A stretch of DNA of 64,000 nucleotides from Bacteroidota bacterium (GCA_023458215.1 JAEXAJ010000122.1:39756-103755); one strand, 5' to 3'; counted from the stretch's first letter, positions 45,846 through 56,918 are shown. Translations and numbers: made by a program. The notes: a model not told the origin generated them from the sequence alone.

Positions 45846-45853
45846 CAAAGATA
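45846..45853 (-). promoter_or_regulatory. Putative -7 element of the secreted protein gene
   Basis: Minus-strand TATCTTTG, 51 bases upstream of the start at 45794. Confidence 0.6.
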
Positions 45854-45952
45854 CTTTTTTCCTCTTATTTCAGGAAATTTCTTTGCATTATTTCTGATTA
45901 CTTACCAAAAAGAACAATTGAATAATGCTAAAATAGTAGCTTTGTTTTATGT

Positions 45953-46672
45953 TTAGTTCACTATCAGTTTATAACCTATCCCGCGTACATTGACAATGCG
46001 GATGCGGTCGTCTTGTGCTAGTTTATGACGTAGCTTGGTGATGAAAACGTGCAAGCTGCGGGAGTTAAAGAAGCTGTCGTCTCCCCACAGATCGAGCAAT
46101 ACGTTTTGGGTGTTGACTACCTGATTACGGTTTTCGCAGAACCGTTTCAGTATCTCGGACTCGCGATGGGAAAGTTCCACTTCTATATTGGTATTGGCCG
46201 ACGTTATTGTACCGATGTACGTGAGACGCTGAGATACGGAGTTGAAACGGTAATCACCTATCTCGAAACTGGTGATTTCCTTCGGCTTCTCGTCAGTAAA
46301 GGAAAAAGCCTTGCCGACAAGTGCTTTGATGCGGATGATAAGTTCCTGCATGCCGAATGGCTTCTTTAAATAATCGTTGGCGCCCAGCTCAAATCCTTCC
46401 ACTACATCGTTGATGGAAGAACGGGCGGTGAGGAACAATACGGGTGTGCGCTTATCTGTTTGTCGGATACGGCGCACCATCTCAAAGCCATCCATTCGGG
46501 GCATCATCACATCTGCCACTAACACGTCGGGACGGATATCGAAAAACAGGCGTAACCCTTCCTCACCGTCGGCAGCAGTGTGAATAATGAAGTTTTGCCC
46601 TTCCAGGGTATCTCTGATAATCATGGCGAGGGTTTCTTCATCCTCCACCAGTAATACGTTGATTTTGTCCAT
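45953..46672 (-). CDS. OmpR-family response regulator
   Basis: Using the ATG at 46672 (MDKINVLLVEDEETLAM) the protein has 239 residues. The receiver domain has the acidic pair Glu10-Asp11, the phosphoacceptor Asp54 in LVADVMMPRMDG and the conserved Lys in YLKKPFG. The C-terminal winged helix ends in VFITKLRHKLAQDDRIRIVNVRGIGYKLI, the OmpR/PhoB pattern. It would bind direct DNA repeats after phosphorylation by the kinase 33 bases upstream. A longer frame from 46696 is less likely. The receptor-like gene divergent from the kinase is a plausible target. Confidence 0.94.
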   Translation of the reverse strand: MDKINVLLVEDEETLAMIIRDTLEGQNFIIHTAADGEEGLRLFFDIRPDVLVADVMMPRMDGFEMVRRIRQTDKRTPVLFLTARSSINDVVEGFELGANDYLKKPFGMQELIIRIKALVGKAFSFTDEKPKEITSFEIGDYRFNSVSQRLTYIGTITSANTNIEVELSHRESEILKRFCENRNQVVNTQNVLLDLWGDDSFFNSRSLHVFITKLRHKLAQDDRIRIVNVRGIGYKLIVN

Positions 46673-46705
46673 AGCCTTCGTTCTATATTTCAGCAAATTA
46701 TGCTT

Positions 46706-48265
46706 TTATAATCTGATAATGAAAGTACTCCCTTTCCCCGGTTCGCTCTTTACGGAGATAGTGCCTCCATGTTTCTCTACCATTGTTTTTATGTAAAACA
46801 GTCCTAGTCCGTAACCTTTTACATTGTGCAGGTTGCCTGTAGGCACACGATAGAATTTGTCGAATATAAGTTTTTGTTTTTCCACAGCAATACCTATGCC
46901 GTGGTCGCTGACGGAAATTTCAGTTTGTTCGTTTTCTTCCGTGCCTACGATACGACAACAAATATTTACCTCAGCTGCCTCGCCCGAATATTTGATGGCA
47001 TTATCTATCAGATTACTGATGATATTACTCAAATGAGTACGATCGGCGAGTACAGTCAGGTTTTTGGGTTCTATATCCACTGAGATGTGGATGGGCTTAT
47101 CGGCTTTCAACTTGTGTTGTTCTACAAGGGACTCTAGTATTTCGTGCACGGAAAATTCTTCGGGATGCAGGCGGAAAGTCTTACGGCGCTCCATACTCAT
47201 GGAGAGTATCTGCTCTACCAGTCCGCTAAGGCGTTGAAGCTGCTCTTGACAAATATTCAGGTACTTGTCACGTTGCGCTTTATCTTCTGCCTGATTGAAG
47301 TTGAGCAGGGCATCGTTGGCGGCATACGCCACTGCGATAGGAGTTTTCAGCTCATGGGTGATGTTGTTGGTGAAATCGCTTTTCATCTCTTCCAATGTCT
47401 TTTGCTTTAAGATGGTACGGATCAGGAACCAAAAAGAGAAGCCGAGGATAATCAAGATGATGAACGATGTTGTAAGGATGCCGGACATCTGTTTGAGTAC
47501 CAACAAAGTGACTGGTTCTAACTTGAGCCGATAGATCGAGTTATCGTGCAAATCAAATGAATAGTCATATTGAATAGCTTTCGGGCTTGGGATATAGCCG
47601 GGCGTACCTAAAACGGCTAAAGTATCAATATATGCTATGGAGGAATCCGAATGTCGGCCGCGGTGAATATGCTCTAAACGGTAAGGTAGATTGATGCCAT
47701 GATACTGTAGCATGTCAGCTAGTAAGCTGTCGTAAAGTACTACATCGGGTTCGGTAATGATATCCAGTCCGGAGTGTAATCCTCGTTGAAAGTAAGTAGC
47801 CAGTTCCATCATGGAGTTTTTATTGCGTAACATTAGTTCAAGACCGCTATTAGCTACCAATGCACTTCGGTTGGAGTCTTCGATGGCTTCTGTCAACTCT
47901 GTTTGTGCAGAGTCCGTACTCATCCATTTTACGTTCTCCTTATCTTTAGTATTATCAATAAAAAGCACGGTATCTCCCGGATTTCCTTCACGGTTGATGG
48001 TAGTGCTGCTTCGCACAAAAGAGCGGTTGTCGTCATAACCTGCCGAAACACTGACTTCTCCGTGCTCCTTGTTATCTTTCTGCATCTTTTCTACGCGCAA
48101 CATCATCTCGTTATAATCGCTCATACGCATGGCTTCGAGGATATTGCGTTCCATGTCACTGCGCATCGTTTGATAGAGTCCTGTCAACCAATAGGCTTGG
48201 TATGTAAAAATGCCAACGAGTGAAAGGATGACAAGCATGGCGATATATTTGGATGGTAGTTTCAT
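46706..48265 (-). CDS. Sensor histidine kinase, membrane bound
   Basis: The ATG at 48265 gives MKLPSKYIAMLVILSLVGIFTYQAYWL, a first membrane span, whereas the longer frame would start in the neighbour's promoter region. A periplasmic sensor of about 260 residues is closed by a second span (ILTTSFIILIILGFSFWFLI). The kinase core follows: phosphorylated His in NITHELKTPIAVAYAA, the N box LSNIISNLIDNAIKYS, G1 in VSDHGIGI and G2 in VKGYGLGLFYIKTM. No HAMP domain is visible between span and His box. Total about 519 residues. It pairs with the regulator directly downstream. Confidence 0.93.
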   Translation of the reverse strand: MKLPSKYIAMLVILSLVGIFTYQAYWLTGLYQTMRSDMERNILEAMRMSDYNEMMLRVEKMQKDNKEHGEVSVSAGYDDNRSFVRSSTTINREGNPGDTVLFIDNTKDKENVKWMSTDSAQTELTEAIEDSNRSALVANSGLELMLRNKNSMMELATYFQRGLHSGLDIITEPDVVLYDSLLADMLQYHGINLPYRLEHIHRGRHSDSSIAYIDTLAVLGTPGYIPSPKAIQYDYSFDLHDNSIYRLKLEPVTLLVLKQMSGILTTSFIILIILGFSFWFLIRTILKQKTLEEMKSDFTNNITHELKTPIAVAYAANDALLNFNQAEDKAQRDKYLNICQEQLQRLSGLVEQILSMSMERRKTFRLHPEEFSVHEILESLVEQHKLKADKPIHISVDIEPKNLTVLADRTHLSNIISNLIDNAIKYSGEAAEVNICCRIVGTEENEQTEISVSDHGIGIAVEKQKLIFDKFYRVPTGNLHNVKGYGLGLFYIKTMVEKHGGTISVKSEPGKGSTFIIRL

Positions 48266-48290
48266 ATTCAGTTCTCGGTGATTATATGGA

Positions 48291-48298
48291 CAAAGATA
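48291..48298 (-). promoter_or_regulatory. Putative -7 element of the kinase-regulator operon
   Basis: Minus-strand TATCTTTG, 25 bases upstream of the kinase start at 48265; it supports that start codon. Confidence 0.65.
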
Positions 48299-48451
48299 AA
48301 AACTTATTAGGTAAGCACTATCTAATGATAAGACTAAATAACACTTCCGATAACACAGGATAAGACTTCGTAAGCCGTTGATAACACAATATTCAGCACA
48401 TTCTGCCGTACTTTGCAACAACAAAAACAAAAGAAACTTTATCCATAGATA

Positions 48452-50602
48452 ATGGAGCCTATAAAACGAATTGTTATGAGACATAATTACTTCCTTTTAA
48501 TTGCATTTGGCGTAATAAGCGCTCAACTTTCCGCTCAAGAGATTGTAGATAACGAACGTACACTCAGCGCTGATAGTATTGTCACTACTGATTCACGACT
48601 GGATAGTCTTTATCAAAGTTTGCCCGAAGTGATGATAACCGGCGAGCGTCCCATAGTAAAAGCACAACCCGGCAAACTGGTCTATGATTTGCCCCGCCTG
48701 ATCAGCAATCAGCCTGTAGATAATGCTTACGATGCCATGAAAGAACTTCCCGGCGTAACCGAAATGAATGGTGTGCTGCAACTGGCAGGACAAAGTGTTA
48801 CCGTAATTCTGGACGGCAAGGTAAGCACCCTGAGCACCGAACAGTTAAATGCCTTGCTTCGAAGCATTCCTGCCAGTCGTATAGAGAGTGCAGAGGTGAT
48901 GTACAATGCTCCGGCACGCTATCAGGTACGCGGCGCACTGATTAACATCACCTTGAAACAATCGGCAGGCAGTTCCGGTTCCTGGCAAGGCGAACTCTAT
49001 GCCAAATATCGCCAACGGCACAGCGAAGGTTTTGAAGAGCGAGCCAGCCTGCTCTACACCAAGAATAAGTTCTCAGCAGATTTTCTTTACTCGCATACCC
49101 ACGGTCGGAATTACACCGTTACCGACAAAGAGGCTATGCATTCTCTCTCGAACGGCTCGGTCCACCCTATGACAACGAACGAGGTGGGCCATAGCCGTTC
49201 CCATAATCACAGTTTCCGGGTGGGCACAGATTATAATTTCGATAAGGATCATCAACTGAGCTTTGTTTATAACGGTAGCTACAACACATACCACAATCGG
49301 GTGGATATCACCGGCTCGCAACTCTCCAAGACTCTAACTAACAGCACAGACTGGCTTCATAACGGACGCCTCGATTATCGTACTCCCTTCGGGCTGAAAG
49401 CAGGTGCCGAACTGACCTATTATCGTTCTCCTTCCGATCAGCTGCTTCATAGCCGCCTGCAAGACGAACAACTCGATTTCCTCACTGAAGACTGCCAGCG
49501 CATCAACCGTTGGAAGTTGTTCCTTGCCCAGGAACATAGCCTGAAACACGGCTGGGGTTTGAACTATGGTGCCGTCTATACGACCAGTATTGATAATAGT
49601 TATCAATATTATTACGATACGGAAACCGGCGAACTAATCACTTCTGATGTCCTCGGCAATATGAAATCCCGCCGCAGTGAACAGACCTTGAATCTCTATG
49701 CGGGGGTCAATAAAAGCTTTGGCGATAAACTTACGATGGATGCTTCTTTAGCTGTGGAACATTACAAATCACCTGTTTGGAGTCAATGGGATTGGTATCC
49801 CACTGTCAACCTTACCTATATGCCTGCCCCCGGACAGGTTTGGCAACTTTCATTGAGTAGTGATAAGGATTATCCCGACTATTGGGCAGTACAAGATAAT
49901 ATATCTTACATTGGCGGTGGATATTCCGAGATACATGGCAATCCGTTACTGAAGCCTGCACAAAACTATGATTTTAAAATGACCTATATTTTGAAGAGCA
50001 AATATATTTTCAGTGCTTGGTTTAACCATACCAAAGACTATGCAACGCAGACGCTTTACCAATCCTCTGGTCGCCTTGTGGAAATCTATAAGTATCTGAA
50101 TTTTGACTATCAGCAACAAGCAGGAATACAGGCCTCTGTACCATTTACGATAAAGAAATGGTTGAGCTCACGTATCACCTTGATGGGAATATGGCATCAT
50201 GAGAAGGATGGTGACTATTGGGACATTCCTTTCAATCGGAAGAAGTGTTACGGCATTGCCCAAATGAATAATACTTTTACCCTTTCCACCAAACCCGATT
50301 TGAAGCTGAACGTGACAGGATTTGTACATAGTATGGCTATACAGGGAATCTATGACTTGCCCACATCAGGCAATGTGAATGCTGCATTGCGCTATAGCTT
50401 GGCTAAAGGCAAAGCAATTGTGAACCTCTATTGCAACGATATCTTCGAGACGGGGCAGATTTCTCCACGCATCCGCTTCGAAACGCAGAATGTGACCAAC
50501 CATTATAGTTGTTACCGTGAGATCGGGGTTTCGTTTACCTACAAATTCGGTGGATACAAAGAGAAGAAACGGGAAGAAGTAGATACTTCACGCTTCAAAT
50601 AG
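48452..50602 (+). CDS. TonB-dependent receptor-like outer membrane protein
   Basis: The product of up to 716 residues carries a signal peptide ([21 protein letters not shown]; an ATG at 48476 would start right at it). A plug-like domain follows, with [40 protein letters not shown] and ITLKQ. The rest is a barrel of the outer membrane beta-barrel family type (PF14905), shorter than SusC. No carboxypeptidase-like domain is seen in front. It may import a nutrient or act in envelope sensing. It is divergent from the two-component genes; a near-match TACTTTG at about 48409 may be its promoter. Confidence 0.85.
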   Translation: MEPIKRIVMRHNYFLLIAFGVISAQLSAQEIVDNERTLSADSIVTTDSRLDSLYQSLPEVMITGERPIVKAQPGKLVYDLPRLISNQPVDNAYDAMKELPGVTEMNGVLQLAGQSVTVILDGKVSTLSTEQLNALLRSIPASRIESAEVMYNAPARYQVRGALINITLKQSAGSSGSWQGELYAKYRQRHSEGFEERASLLYTKNKFSADFLYSHTHGRNYTVTDKEAMHSLSNGSVHPMTTNEVGHSRSHNHSFRVGTDYNFDKDHQLSFVYNGSYNTYHNRVDITGSQLSKTLTNSTDWLHNGRLDYRTPFGLKAGAELTYYRSPSDQLLHSRLQDEQLDFLTEDCQRINRWKLFLAQEHSLKHGWGLNYGAVYTTSIDNSYQYYYDTETGELITSDVLGNMKSRRSEQTLNLYAGVNKSFGDKLTMDASLAVEHYKSPVWSQWDWYPTVNLTYMPAPGQVWQLSLSSDKDYPDYWAVQDNISYIGGGYSEIHGNPLLKPAQNYDFKMTYILKSKYIFSAWFNHTKDYATQTLYQSSGRLVEIYKYLNFDYQQQAGIQASVPFTIKKWLSSRITLMGIWHHEKDGDYWDIPFNRKKCYGIAQMNNTFTLSTKPDLKLNVTGFVHSMAIQGIYDLPTSGNVNAALRYSLAKGKAIVNLYCNDIFETGQISPRIRFETQNVTNHYSCYREIGVSFTYKFGGYKEKKREEVDTSRFK

Positions 50603-50625
50603 TGAGGTAGTAGGGGGATTTTTTG

Positions 50626-50633
50626 TACTTTTG
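50626..50633 (+). promoter_or_regulatory. Putative -7 element of fhs
   Basis: TACTTTTG stands 46 bases before the ATG at 50679, so the longer frame from 50631 cannot be fully transcribed from it, supporting the later start. Confidence 0.65.
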
Positions 50634-50678
50634 CAACTTTTTAAAAAGAAATGTTGTTATTTTAAGAAAAGACTTTAT

Positions 50679-52349
50679 ATGAAATCAGACATTGAAATAG
50701 CTCGCAGCATAGAGCTAAAGAAGATAAAACAAGTTGCAGAGAGTATAGGCATTCCTCGTGAAGAAGTAGAGAATTATGGGCGATATATTGCCAAGATCCC
50801 CGAATATCTGATAGATGAGGAGAAAGTAAAACGTAGTAACCTGATATTGGTAACAGCTATTACGGCGACCAAAGCAGGTATTGGAAAGACAACCGTTTCC
50901 ATCGGCTTGGCTTTAGGGTTGAACAAGATTGGCAAGAAGGCCATCGTTGCTTTGCGCGAGCCTTCACTCGGACCTTGTTTCGGAATGAAAGGCGGTGCGG
51001 CAGGTGGCGGTTATGCCCAGGTACTTCCTATGGAGAAAATCAACCTGCATTTTACAGGAGATTTTCACGCCATTACTTCGGCACATAACATGATATCCGC
51101 TTTGTTGGACAATCATCTCTATCAGCACCAAGCCGAAGGTTTCGGACTGAAAGAAATCATTTGGCGGCGTGTGCTCGATGTGAACGACCGATCTTTGCGT
51201 AGCATTGTTACCGGTTTAGGTCCTCGTAGCAACGGACTTACTCAGGAATCCGGCTTCGATATTACTCCTGCATCCGAGATTATGGCCATTCTTTGCCTAT
51301 CGAAAGATATTAACGACCTGCGCCGCCGCATCGAGAATATAATTCTCGGTTTCACATACGATGACAAACCATTTACAGTGAAAGATTTGGGAGTAGCCGG
51401 CGCCATAACGGTTTTATTGAAAGATGCTATTCATCCCAACTTGGTACAAACTACCGAAGGAACAGCCGCTTTTGTTCACGGTGGACCGTTTGCAAACATT
51501 GCGCATGGCTGTAATTCTATTCTTGCTACTAAGATGGCAATGACTTTCGGTGATTATGTGATAACGGAAGCAGGCTTCGGTGCCGATCTTGGTGCAGAGA
51601 AGTTCTATGATATCAAATGCCGTAAAAGCGGTTTACAGCCTAAGCTAACTGTTATTGTTGCTACTGCGCAAGGATTGAAAATGCACGGTGGTGTCAGCCT
51701 CGATCGTATTAAAGAACCTAATATGGAAGGTTTGAGAGAAGGTTTTCGCAATTTGGATAAGCACGTGCGCAACCTTCGTTCGTTCGGGCAGACAGTGGTA
51801 GTGGCATTCAACCGTTTTGCCAGCGATACGGACGAAGAAGTAGAAGCGATCCGCCGTCATTGCAAGGAAGATTTGCAGGTGGGCTTTGCTATTAATAATG
51901 CATTTACCGAGGGTGGGGAAGGCGCCATAGATTTGGCTAACCTTGTGGTGGAAACCGTTGAAAAGAATCCGTCCGCTCCTTTGCAATATGCCTACGAGGA
52001 GAACGATCCGGTGTCGCAGAAGATAGAGAAAGTAGCTTGCAACCTTTATGGTGCCAGTGTGGTAACTTACAGCAGTGCTTCACGCAAGATGATGAAGCTT
52101 ATTGAAAAGATGGGAATTGCCCATTATCCTGTATGTATTGCCAAAACCCAATATTCTTTCTCTGCCGATCCTAAGATATACGGTGCGGTCAATAACTTTG
52201 AGTTTCACATCAAAGACATTGTTATCAATAATGGTGCCGAAATGATTGTTGCCATTGCCGGTGAAATACTCCGTATGCCGGGCTTACCCAAAGTGCCGCA
52301 AGCACAGTTTATCGACATTGTGGATGGGAATATAGAAGGACTTAGTTAA
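50679..52349 (+). CDS. fhs: Formate-tetrahydrofolate ligase
   Basis: The 556-residue enzyme (start [16 protein letters not shown]) activates formate with ATP to give 10-formyl-tetrahydrofolate in the cytoplasm. It has the P-loop [16 protein letters not shown] near residues 62-77, [23 protein letters not shown], and the folate/formyl-phosphate region [23 protein letters not shown]. The length and motifs are normal. It is convergent with glyA, so two entry points of the one-carbon pool sit side by side. Confidence 0.97.
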   Translation: MKSDIEIARSIELKKIKQVAESIGIPREEVENYGRYIAKIPEYLIDEEKVKRSNLILVTAITATKAGIGKTTVSIGLALGLNKIGKKAIVALREPSLGPCFGMKGGAAGGGYAQVLPMEKINLHFTGDFHAITSAHNMISALLDNHLYQHQAEGFGLKEIIWRRVLDVNDRSLRSIVTGLGPRSNGLTQESGFDITPASEIMAILCLSKDINDLRRRIENIILGFTYDDKPFTVKDLGVAGAITVLLKDAIHPNLVQTTEGTAAFVHGGPFANIAHGCNSILATKMAMTFGDYVITEAGFGADLGAEKFYDIKCRKSGLQPKLTVIVATAQGLKMHGGVSLDRIKEPNMEGLREGFRNLDKHVRNLRSFGQTVVVAFNRFASDTDEEVEAIRRHCKEDLQVGFAINNAFTEGGEGAIDLANLVVETVEKNPSAPLQYAYEENDPVSQKIEKVACNLYGASVVTYSSASRKMMKLIEKMGIAHYPVCIAKTQYSFSADPKIYGAVNNFEFHIKDIVINNGAEMIVAIAGEILRMPGLPKVPQAQFIDIVDGNIEGLS

Positions 52350-52370
52350 GTTGATAATTGAAAATAAAAA

Positions 52371-52413
52371 ATAGGCTGCGCAATGAAGTGAATCATGCGC
52401 AGCCTTTATTTTT
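52371..52413. terminator. Bidirectional terminator between fhs and glyA
   Basis: AGGCTGCGCA (52373-52382) and TGCGCAGCCT (52396-52405) pair perfectly over 10 bp with a 13-base loop; T-rich sequence follows on plus and A-rich sequence precedes it (T-rich on minus). Confidence 0.9.
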
Positions 52414-52443
52414 AGCAAGAAGTCTTATTTCTCAATTTTCAAT

Positions 52444-53724
52444 TTAATAAGCAAACAACGGATATTTCTCCATCGTCTTGCCTACACGTGCACGAACTTC
52501 AGCAATTACTTGTTCATTTTCTACGTTAGAAAGAACGGTTTCAATCATTTCGGCTATCTCCAGCATAAGATCTTCTTTAGCACCACGAGTAGTGATGGCG
52601 GGAGTACCCAGACGAATACCTGAGGTTTGGAAAGCAGAACGGCTATCAAATGGAACCATATTCTTGTTTACGGTGATGTCGGCAGAAACCAATGCTTTTT
52701 CGGCTACTTTACCGGTCAAATCGGGATATTTGCTACGGAGGTCAACCAGCATGGAGTGGTTGTCTGTACCGCCTGAAACGATAGTAAAGCCACGGTCTAT
52801 CAAAGCTTGCGCCAATGCGGCGGCGTTTTTCTTCACTTGCTTGGCATAATCTTTCCATTCCGGTGCCAGAATTTCACCGAAAGCAACCGCTTTGGCTGCA
52901 ATCACGTGTTCCAACGGACCACCTTGAATGCCGGGGAATACAGCCGAGTCTAGCAATTGAGACATCATCTTGATTTCACCCTTCGGAGTAGTCTTACCCC
53001 ATGGGTTAGGAAAATCTTTACCCATCATGATAACACCACCACGAGGACCACGCAGTGTCTTGTGGGTAGTAGAAGTCACGATATGAGCATATTTTACGGG
53101 GTTATCCAGTTCGCCTGCTGCAATAAGACCGGCAGGGTGAGCCATGTCGATCATCAGCAGAGCACCTACCTTGTCAGCGATTTCGCGCATGCGTTTGTAA
53201 TCCCATTCGCGGGAATAAGCCGAACCACCGCCGATAATCATTTTCGGTTTTTCACGTAAAGCAACTTCTTCCATCTGATCGTAGTCTACACGACCTGTTT
53301 CTTGATTCAGGTTGTATTCGCATGGGGTATAAATAAGACCGGAAGTATTCACTAAAGAACCATGAGAAAGGTGTCCGCCATGTGCAAGGTTCAATCCCAT
53401 GAATTTGTCACCCGGGTTGAGGACAGCAAGGAATACGGCTGCATTGGCTTGTGCACCTGAGTGGGGTTGCACGTTTGCCCATTCGGCGCCAAAGATTTGT
53501 TTCAGGCGGTCGATGGCAATTTGCTCACTTTGGTCTACTACTTCGCAACCACCATAGTAACGCTTGCCGGGATAACCTTCGGCGTACTTGTTGGTGAGGC
53601 AGGAGCCCATAGCCTGCATAACTTGGTCACTTACAAAGTTCTCTGATGCAATCAGTTCAATGCCTTTGAGCTGACGTTGATGTTCTTTTTCGATGATATC
53701 GAAAATTAAATCGTCTCTTTTCAT
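52444..53724 (-). CDS. glyA: Serine hydroxymethyltransferase
   Basis: The 426-residue PLP enzyme interconverts serine and glycine while loading tetrahydrofolate. The active-site lysine is Lys222 in [24 protein letters not shown] near residue 21, [15 protein letters not shown] and the Asp-x-Ala-His of MIDMAHPAG are the other family marks. Length and residues are normal. Its terminator is shared with the convergent fhs, and a strict promoter element lies about 50 bases upstream. Confidence 0.98.
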   Translation of the reverse strand: MKRDDLIFDIIEKEHQRQLKGIELIASENFVSDQVMQAMGSCLTNKYAEGYPGKRYYGGCEVVDQSEQIAIDRLKQIFGAEWANVQPHSGAQANAAVFLAVLNPGDKFMGLNLAHGGHLSHGSLVNTSGLIYTPCEYNLNQETGRVDYDQMEEVALREKPKMIIGGGSAYSREWDYKRMREIADKVGALLMIDMAHPAGLIAAGELDNPVKYAHIVTSTTHKTLRGPRGGVIMMGKDFPNPWGKTTPKGEIKMMSQLLDSAVFPGIQGGPLEHVIAAKAVAFGEILAPEWKDYAKQVKKNAAALAQALIDRGFTIVSGGTDNHSMLVDLRSKYPDLTGKVAEKALVSADITVNKNMVPFDSRSAFQTSGIRLGTPAITTRGAKEDLMLEIAEMIETVLSNVENEQVIAEVRARVGKTMEKYPLFAY

Positions 53725-53775
53725 TATTGCTTACTTAGATAAGTTTGATTAATCTGTGTATTCTTATTAAGCGCA

Positions 53776-53783
53776 CAAATTTA
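53776..53783 (-). promoter_or_regulatory. Putative -7 element of glyA
   Basis: Minus-strand TAAATTTG, 51 bases upstream of the glyA start. Confidence 0.6.
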
Positions 53784-53873
53784 AAGGAAATAAATGAATA
53801 AATTGAATGAAAATCTGTTTTTTTGGTTAACAATATAAGGAGCAAGGAGGGGAATTTGATGATTCCCTGATTA

Positions 53874-54647
53874 TTAGAAGAATACCCCTAAAGAAAAGCT
53901 AAGTACATTGTCCCGCCGGTTGAAGCGGATTTCGTTGTTCAAGTCGGTTGCACCGTTCGTATTCCCATTGGATGAAACGTCGTGAGTGACGCACTTGGAG
54001 ATGTTATGCAAACCTATATCGTAACGGAAATCGAAGAAGATACGTGATATCGTTACCGCAACACCTGCCGTAAGACTGAGGTTCAGCGGGCGTAACTTTT
54101 CTTTGATATTCTGTTGGTCGAAGTTGTCAAAAGTAACTTCACTCTTGTCCGCCCAAATATAACGTATCTTCGGTCCACCGAATATGGCAAGACTATATGG
54201 GCCTTCTTTAATGATATTATAGCCGTATATTACAGGGATATCAATGCTGTGGATAGATGAAGTAATGGAAGCTTCTTCGGGAATGGCACCAACCGGGGCA
54301 TCTTCGGGCAAAGGCTTTTCGAAGGTGATATTGCAACGATTGATGTTATAAGATATCTCCGGTTGCAGAAAATGACGTTCAACATTCAACCGCATAAAGA
54401 CGGAACCGAAATAACCTATCTTATAATTATTCTGTACCTCGTCGATGGCAACGCCGTTTATGCTGAAGTTGGAAACCAGAAACAGGGAAGAAGTAAATCC
54501 GCCTTTGATACCAAAATTCACAGTCCGTTCATTCCGTATTTTAGGATGATCTTCATCGTAAGTACCGGGGACAGAAGGATGTTGTCCCCACACTGTAGCA
54601 GAGAACATCAACAACCATGCACTGATAATAATTAGTCTTAGTCCCAT
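53874..54647 (-). CDS. Outer membrane beta-barrel protein, porin family (PorT-like)
   Basis: A 257-residue protein with a signal peptide (MGLRLIIISAWLLMFSATVWG) and alternating strands typical of the eight-stranded outer membrane barrel group (VNFGIKGGFTSSLFLVS, HFLQPEISYNINRCN, YSLAIFGGPKIRYIW, ISRIFFDFRYDIGLHN), ending with VLSFSLGVFF and its terminal Phe. The function is unknown. It is the last gene of the pyrB-pyrI-flavin reductase run; the gap before it carries the TATCAC repeat. Confidence 0.8.
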   Translation of the reverse strand: MGLRLIIISAWLLMFSATVWGQHPSVPGTYDEDHPKIRNERTVNFGIKGGFTSSLFLVSNFSINGVAIDEVQNNYKIGYFGSVFMRLNVERHFLQPEISYNINRCNITFEKPLPEDAPVGAIPEEASITSSIHSIDIPVIYGYNIIKEGPYSLAIFGGPKIRYIWADKSEVTFDNFDQQNIKEKLRPLNLSLTAGVAVTISRIFFDFRYDIGLHNISKCVTHDVSSNGNTNGATDLNNEIRFNRRDNVLSFSLGVFF

Positions 54648-54650
54648 CCT

Positions 54651-54703
54651 TATTTATCACTTTACCACCTTATCACTTTATCACCTTTCTATCACCCTAT
54701 CAC
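54651..54703. repeat. TATCAC(TTT/CCT) spacer repeat
   Basis: Five TATCAC words, one in a CCACC variant context, fill the gap between the barrel gene and the flavin reductase. The reductase stop codon (54700-54702) lies inside the last copy. The same words occur at 44080-44182. Confidence 0.7.
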
Positions 54704-55266
54704 TTCTTTTTCTCCACCGACCATCCGAATTTGCCGATTTTATCGCCCAACTCATAATATCCGCCGTGCACATATACCAAAGGGTTGGTTTCTGCCAGTT
54801 CAAGTTTTCCGCTTTCCGGGTTCAGATGATTGGTGTCGGCACGAACGTTCACCACGTCGGCTATGAACATATCGTGCGAACCGAGTGCTACAATCTCCTT
54901 CACCCGGCACTCGATGCAAAGCGGCGACTCCTCAATGAGTGGGGCGCTGACAACGGTACATTTACCCGGAGTAAGGCTCATTTCTTCGAATTTATTGTAA
55001 TCTTTGCCGGAGCGGACACCACACCAATCGGTGGCACGAGCCATCTCTTTGGTGGTTAGATTAATAACGAACTCCATATTCCGTTTGATAATGCCGTAGG
55101 AATGGCGCTCAGGACGTACGGAAATATAACACATGGGCGGGTTCGTACAAATCGTCCCCGTCCATGCTACAGTCAGTATGTTAAATTCCTCCGGAGTGCT
55201 TCCGCAACTTACCAAGACGGCAGGTAACGGATAAATCATTGTTCCGGGTTTCCAGTCTTCTTTCAC
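54700..55266 (-). CDS. Flavin reductase-like protein (FMN-binding split barrel)
   Basis: The frame is open from 55353, but the first 29 codons fall in A/T-rich spacer-like DNA. The best start is GTG at 55266, giving MKEDWKPGTMIYPLPAVLVS, which matches the usual N-terminus of this family and yields 188 residues. NILTVAWTGTICTNPPMCYISVRP and the ERHSYGIIKRN segment form the FMN site; SPLCIECRVKEI and MFIADVVNVRAD complete the split barrel. Such proteins reduce or bind flavin, but the substrate is unknown. It is third in the pyrB-pyrI run. Confidence 0.85.
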   Translation of the reverse strand: MKEDWKPGTMIYPLPAVLVSCGSTPEEFNILTVAWTGTICTNPPMCYISVRPERHSYGIIKRNMEFVINLTTKEMARATDWCGVRSGKDYNKFEEMSLTPGKCTVVSAPLIEESPLCIECRVKEIVALGSHDMFIADVVNVRADTNHLNPESGKLELAETNPLVYVHGGYYELGDKIGKFGWSVEKKK

Positions 55267-55359
55267 TTTTCTAATTGATAGTTGAGTATAACAGAACGTC
55301 AGTTTGATGAATTTGGTTACTCTACTGATGCAACTCAAATTCATCGAATTCACGCTAAA

Positions 55360-55821
55360 CTAAATAATTTCAATATCCTTTCTTGCTTGTTCCTTTTCGC
55401 AATAGTGGCAACGGATCACGCAATTATCTTTGTCGATTACATGGAACAAGGTCGGCATCGGCTCGTTGTTCGTAATGCACTTGGGGTTGGCGCATTTCAC
55501 AATACCACGCAATTCGTCCGGCAGACTGACTTCACGTTTTTCTACTACTTCGTAATCGCGGATAATGTTCAGTTTAACGTTGGGAGCTACTACGGCAATG
55601 CGGTTTATTTCTTCATCGCAGAAGAACTTATCGGCAATTTTGATAATACCTTTTGTGCCCAGCTTCTTACTTTTGAGATTGAAGCCGATGGTAATGTTGT
55701 TGGGCATGTGTTCCAGTCCCAGCAGAGAGACTACTGTAAACAGATTCCCGGAAGGGATATGGTCAATAACAGTACCGTTTTCGAGTGCGGCAACCTGCAA
55801 TTCTTGATTTTTTTCGTTCAT
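55360..55821 (-). CDS. pyrI: Aspartate carbamoyltransferase regulatory subunit
   Basis: The 153-residue protein has the allosteric N-terminal domain ([23 protein letters not shown]) and the zinc domain with two cysteine pairs, CANPKC and CHYC, near residues 109-141. It binds CTP and ATP and passes the signal to the PyrB trimers, giving feedback control of pyrimidine synthesis. It starts 32 bases after the pyrB stop, so subunits are made together. Confidence 0.97.
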   Translation of the reverse strand: MNEKNQELQVAALENGTVIDHIPSGNLFTVVSLLGLEHMPNNITIGFNLKSKKLGTKGIIKIADKFFCDEEINRIAVVAPNVKLNIIRDYEVVEKREVSLPDELRGIVKCANPKCITNNEPMPTLFHVIDKDNCVIRCHYCEKEQARKDIEII

Positions 55822-55853
55822 TTTGATTGTATTTAATCACTAACCACTAATCG

Positions 55854-56789
55854 TTACTCACTGATTTTCACTTCATCCAGAGTAATTCCCAAAACATCAC
55901 AGAGAATAGCTTCACGAGCATATAAGCCATTCTGAGCTTGTTGGAAATAATAAGCCTTGGGGCTTTCGTCCACATCGTAAGCAATCTCGTTAACACGAGG
56001 CAGCGGATGCAAAATGCGCAGATTGGGACGGGTATGTTCCAGCATTTTATGGCGCAGGATGTACACGTTTTTCACCCGTTCGTATTCCATGAGGTCGGTA
56101 AAGCGTTCACGCTGTACACGAGTCATGTATAAGATGTCTGCATCGGCAATGACTTCTTCAGAAAAATCGGTGTGCTCCACATATTTGATGTTATGCTCAC
56201 GGCAATAAATCTTGTACTCTTCGGGCATCTTCAGCTCGTCCGGAGCGATGAAGTGGAAGGTGGGGTTAAAGTGACGCATCGCCATCAGCAGAGAGTGGAC
56301 GGTACGTCCGTATTTCAAATCGCCTACCAGAAAGATATTCAGGTTCTCCAGTGTACCTTGGGTTTTGTAGATAGAGTAGAGGTCGAGCATGGTTTGCGAC
56401 GGATGCTGGTTGGCTCCGTCTCCGGCATTGACGATAGGGATGGTGGTTACTTCGCTGGCATAGCGTGCGGCTCCTTCGAGGTGGTGACGCATCACGATGA
56501 TATCGGCGTAGTTGCTCACCATTTTGATGGTATCTTTCAGTGTTTCACCCTTCGACGAACTGGTAGCTTTCGGGTCGCTGAAACCTATGACACGTGCTCC
56601 TAAACGGTTGGCAGCTGTTTCAAAGCTAAGCCTGGTACGGGTAGATGGCTCGAAAAATAGGGTGGCCACTACTTTCCCGTCCAGTAAGTGCCGGTTAGGA
56701 TGTGCTTCAAACTCTTTGGCCATTTCGAGCATATAAAGGATTTTTTCCTTGGAGTGTTCGGCAATGGTGACTAAACTTCTGTTTTCCAT
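55854..56789 (-). CDS. pyrB: Aspartate carbamoyltransferase catalytic subunit
   Basis: The 311-residue enzyme joins carbamoyl phosphate and aspartate, the first committed step of pyrimidine synthesis. The phosphate-binding motif is [13 protein letters not shown] near residues 46-58, the 80s loop is [16 protein letters not shown], and HHLEGAAR and HPLPRVNEI provide the remaining site residues. The length is normal and it forms a typical pyrBI pair. A near-consensus minus-strand TAACTTTA lies about 40 bases upstream (around 56824-56831). Confidence 0.98.
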   Translation of the reverse strand: MENRSLVTIAEHSKEKILYMLEMAKEFEAHPNRHLLDGKVVATLFFEPSTRTRLSFETAANRLGARVIGFSDPKATSSSKGETLKDTIKMVSNYADIIVMRHHLEGAARYASEVTTIPIVNAGDGANQHPSQTMLDLYSIYKTQGTLENLNIFLVGDLKYGRTVHSLLMAMRHFNPTFHFIAPDELKMPEEYKIYCREHNIKYVEHTDFSEEVIADADILYMTRVQRERFTDLMEYERVKNVYILRHKMLEHTRPNLRILHPLPRVNEIAYDVDESPKAYYFQQAQNGLYAREAILCDVLGITLDEVKISE

Positions 56790-56918
56790 ATCGTTGAATT
56801 CTTTTTTATACTTTTCGAGAGTGTAAAGTTACGAAAAAAACATCGGTTCAGGAAAACTATGGAAACTTTTTTTTAGCTTTCCCGTTTTTTTAGCTTGTAA
56901 CTATTAATACTATATATT

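Noticed and set aside
48266..48484. 73-residue N-terminal extension of the histidine kinase
   Set aside because: It would start upstream of the kinase promoter element and overlap the divergent receptor gene; the ATG at 48265 begins with the expected membrane span.
55267..55353. Longer flavin reductase start
   Set aside because: The first 29 codons lie in spacer-like A/T-rich DNA; the GTG at 55266 gives the family-typical N-terminus.
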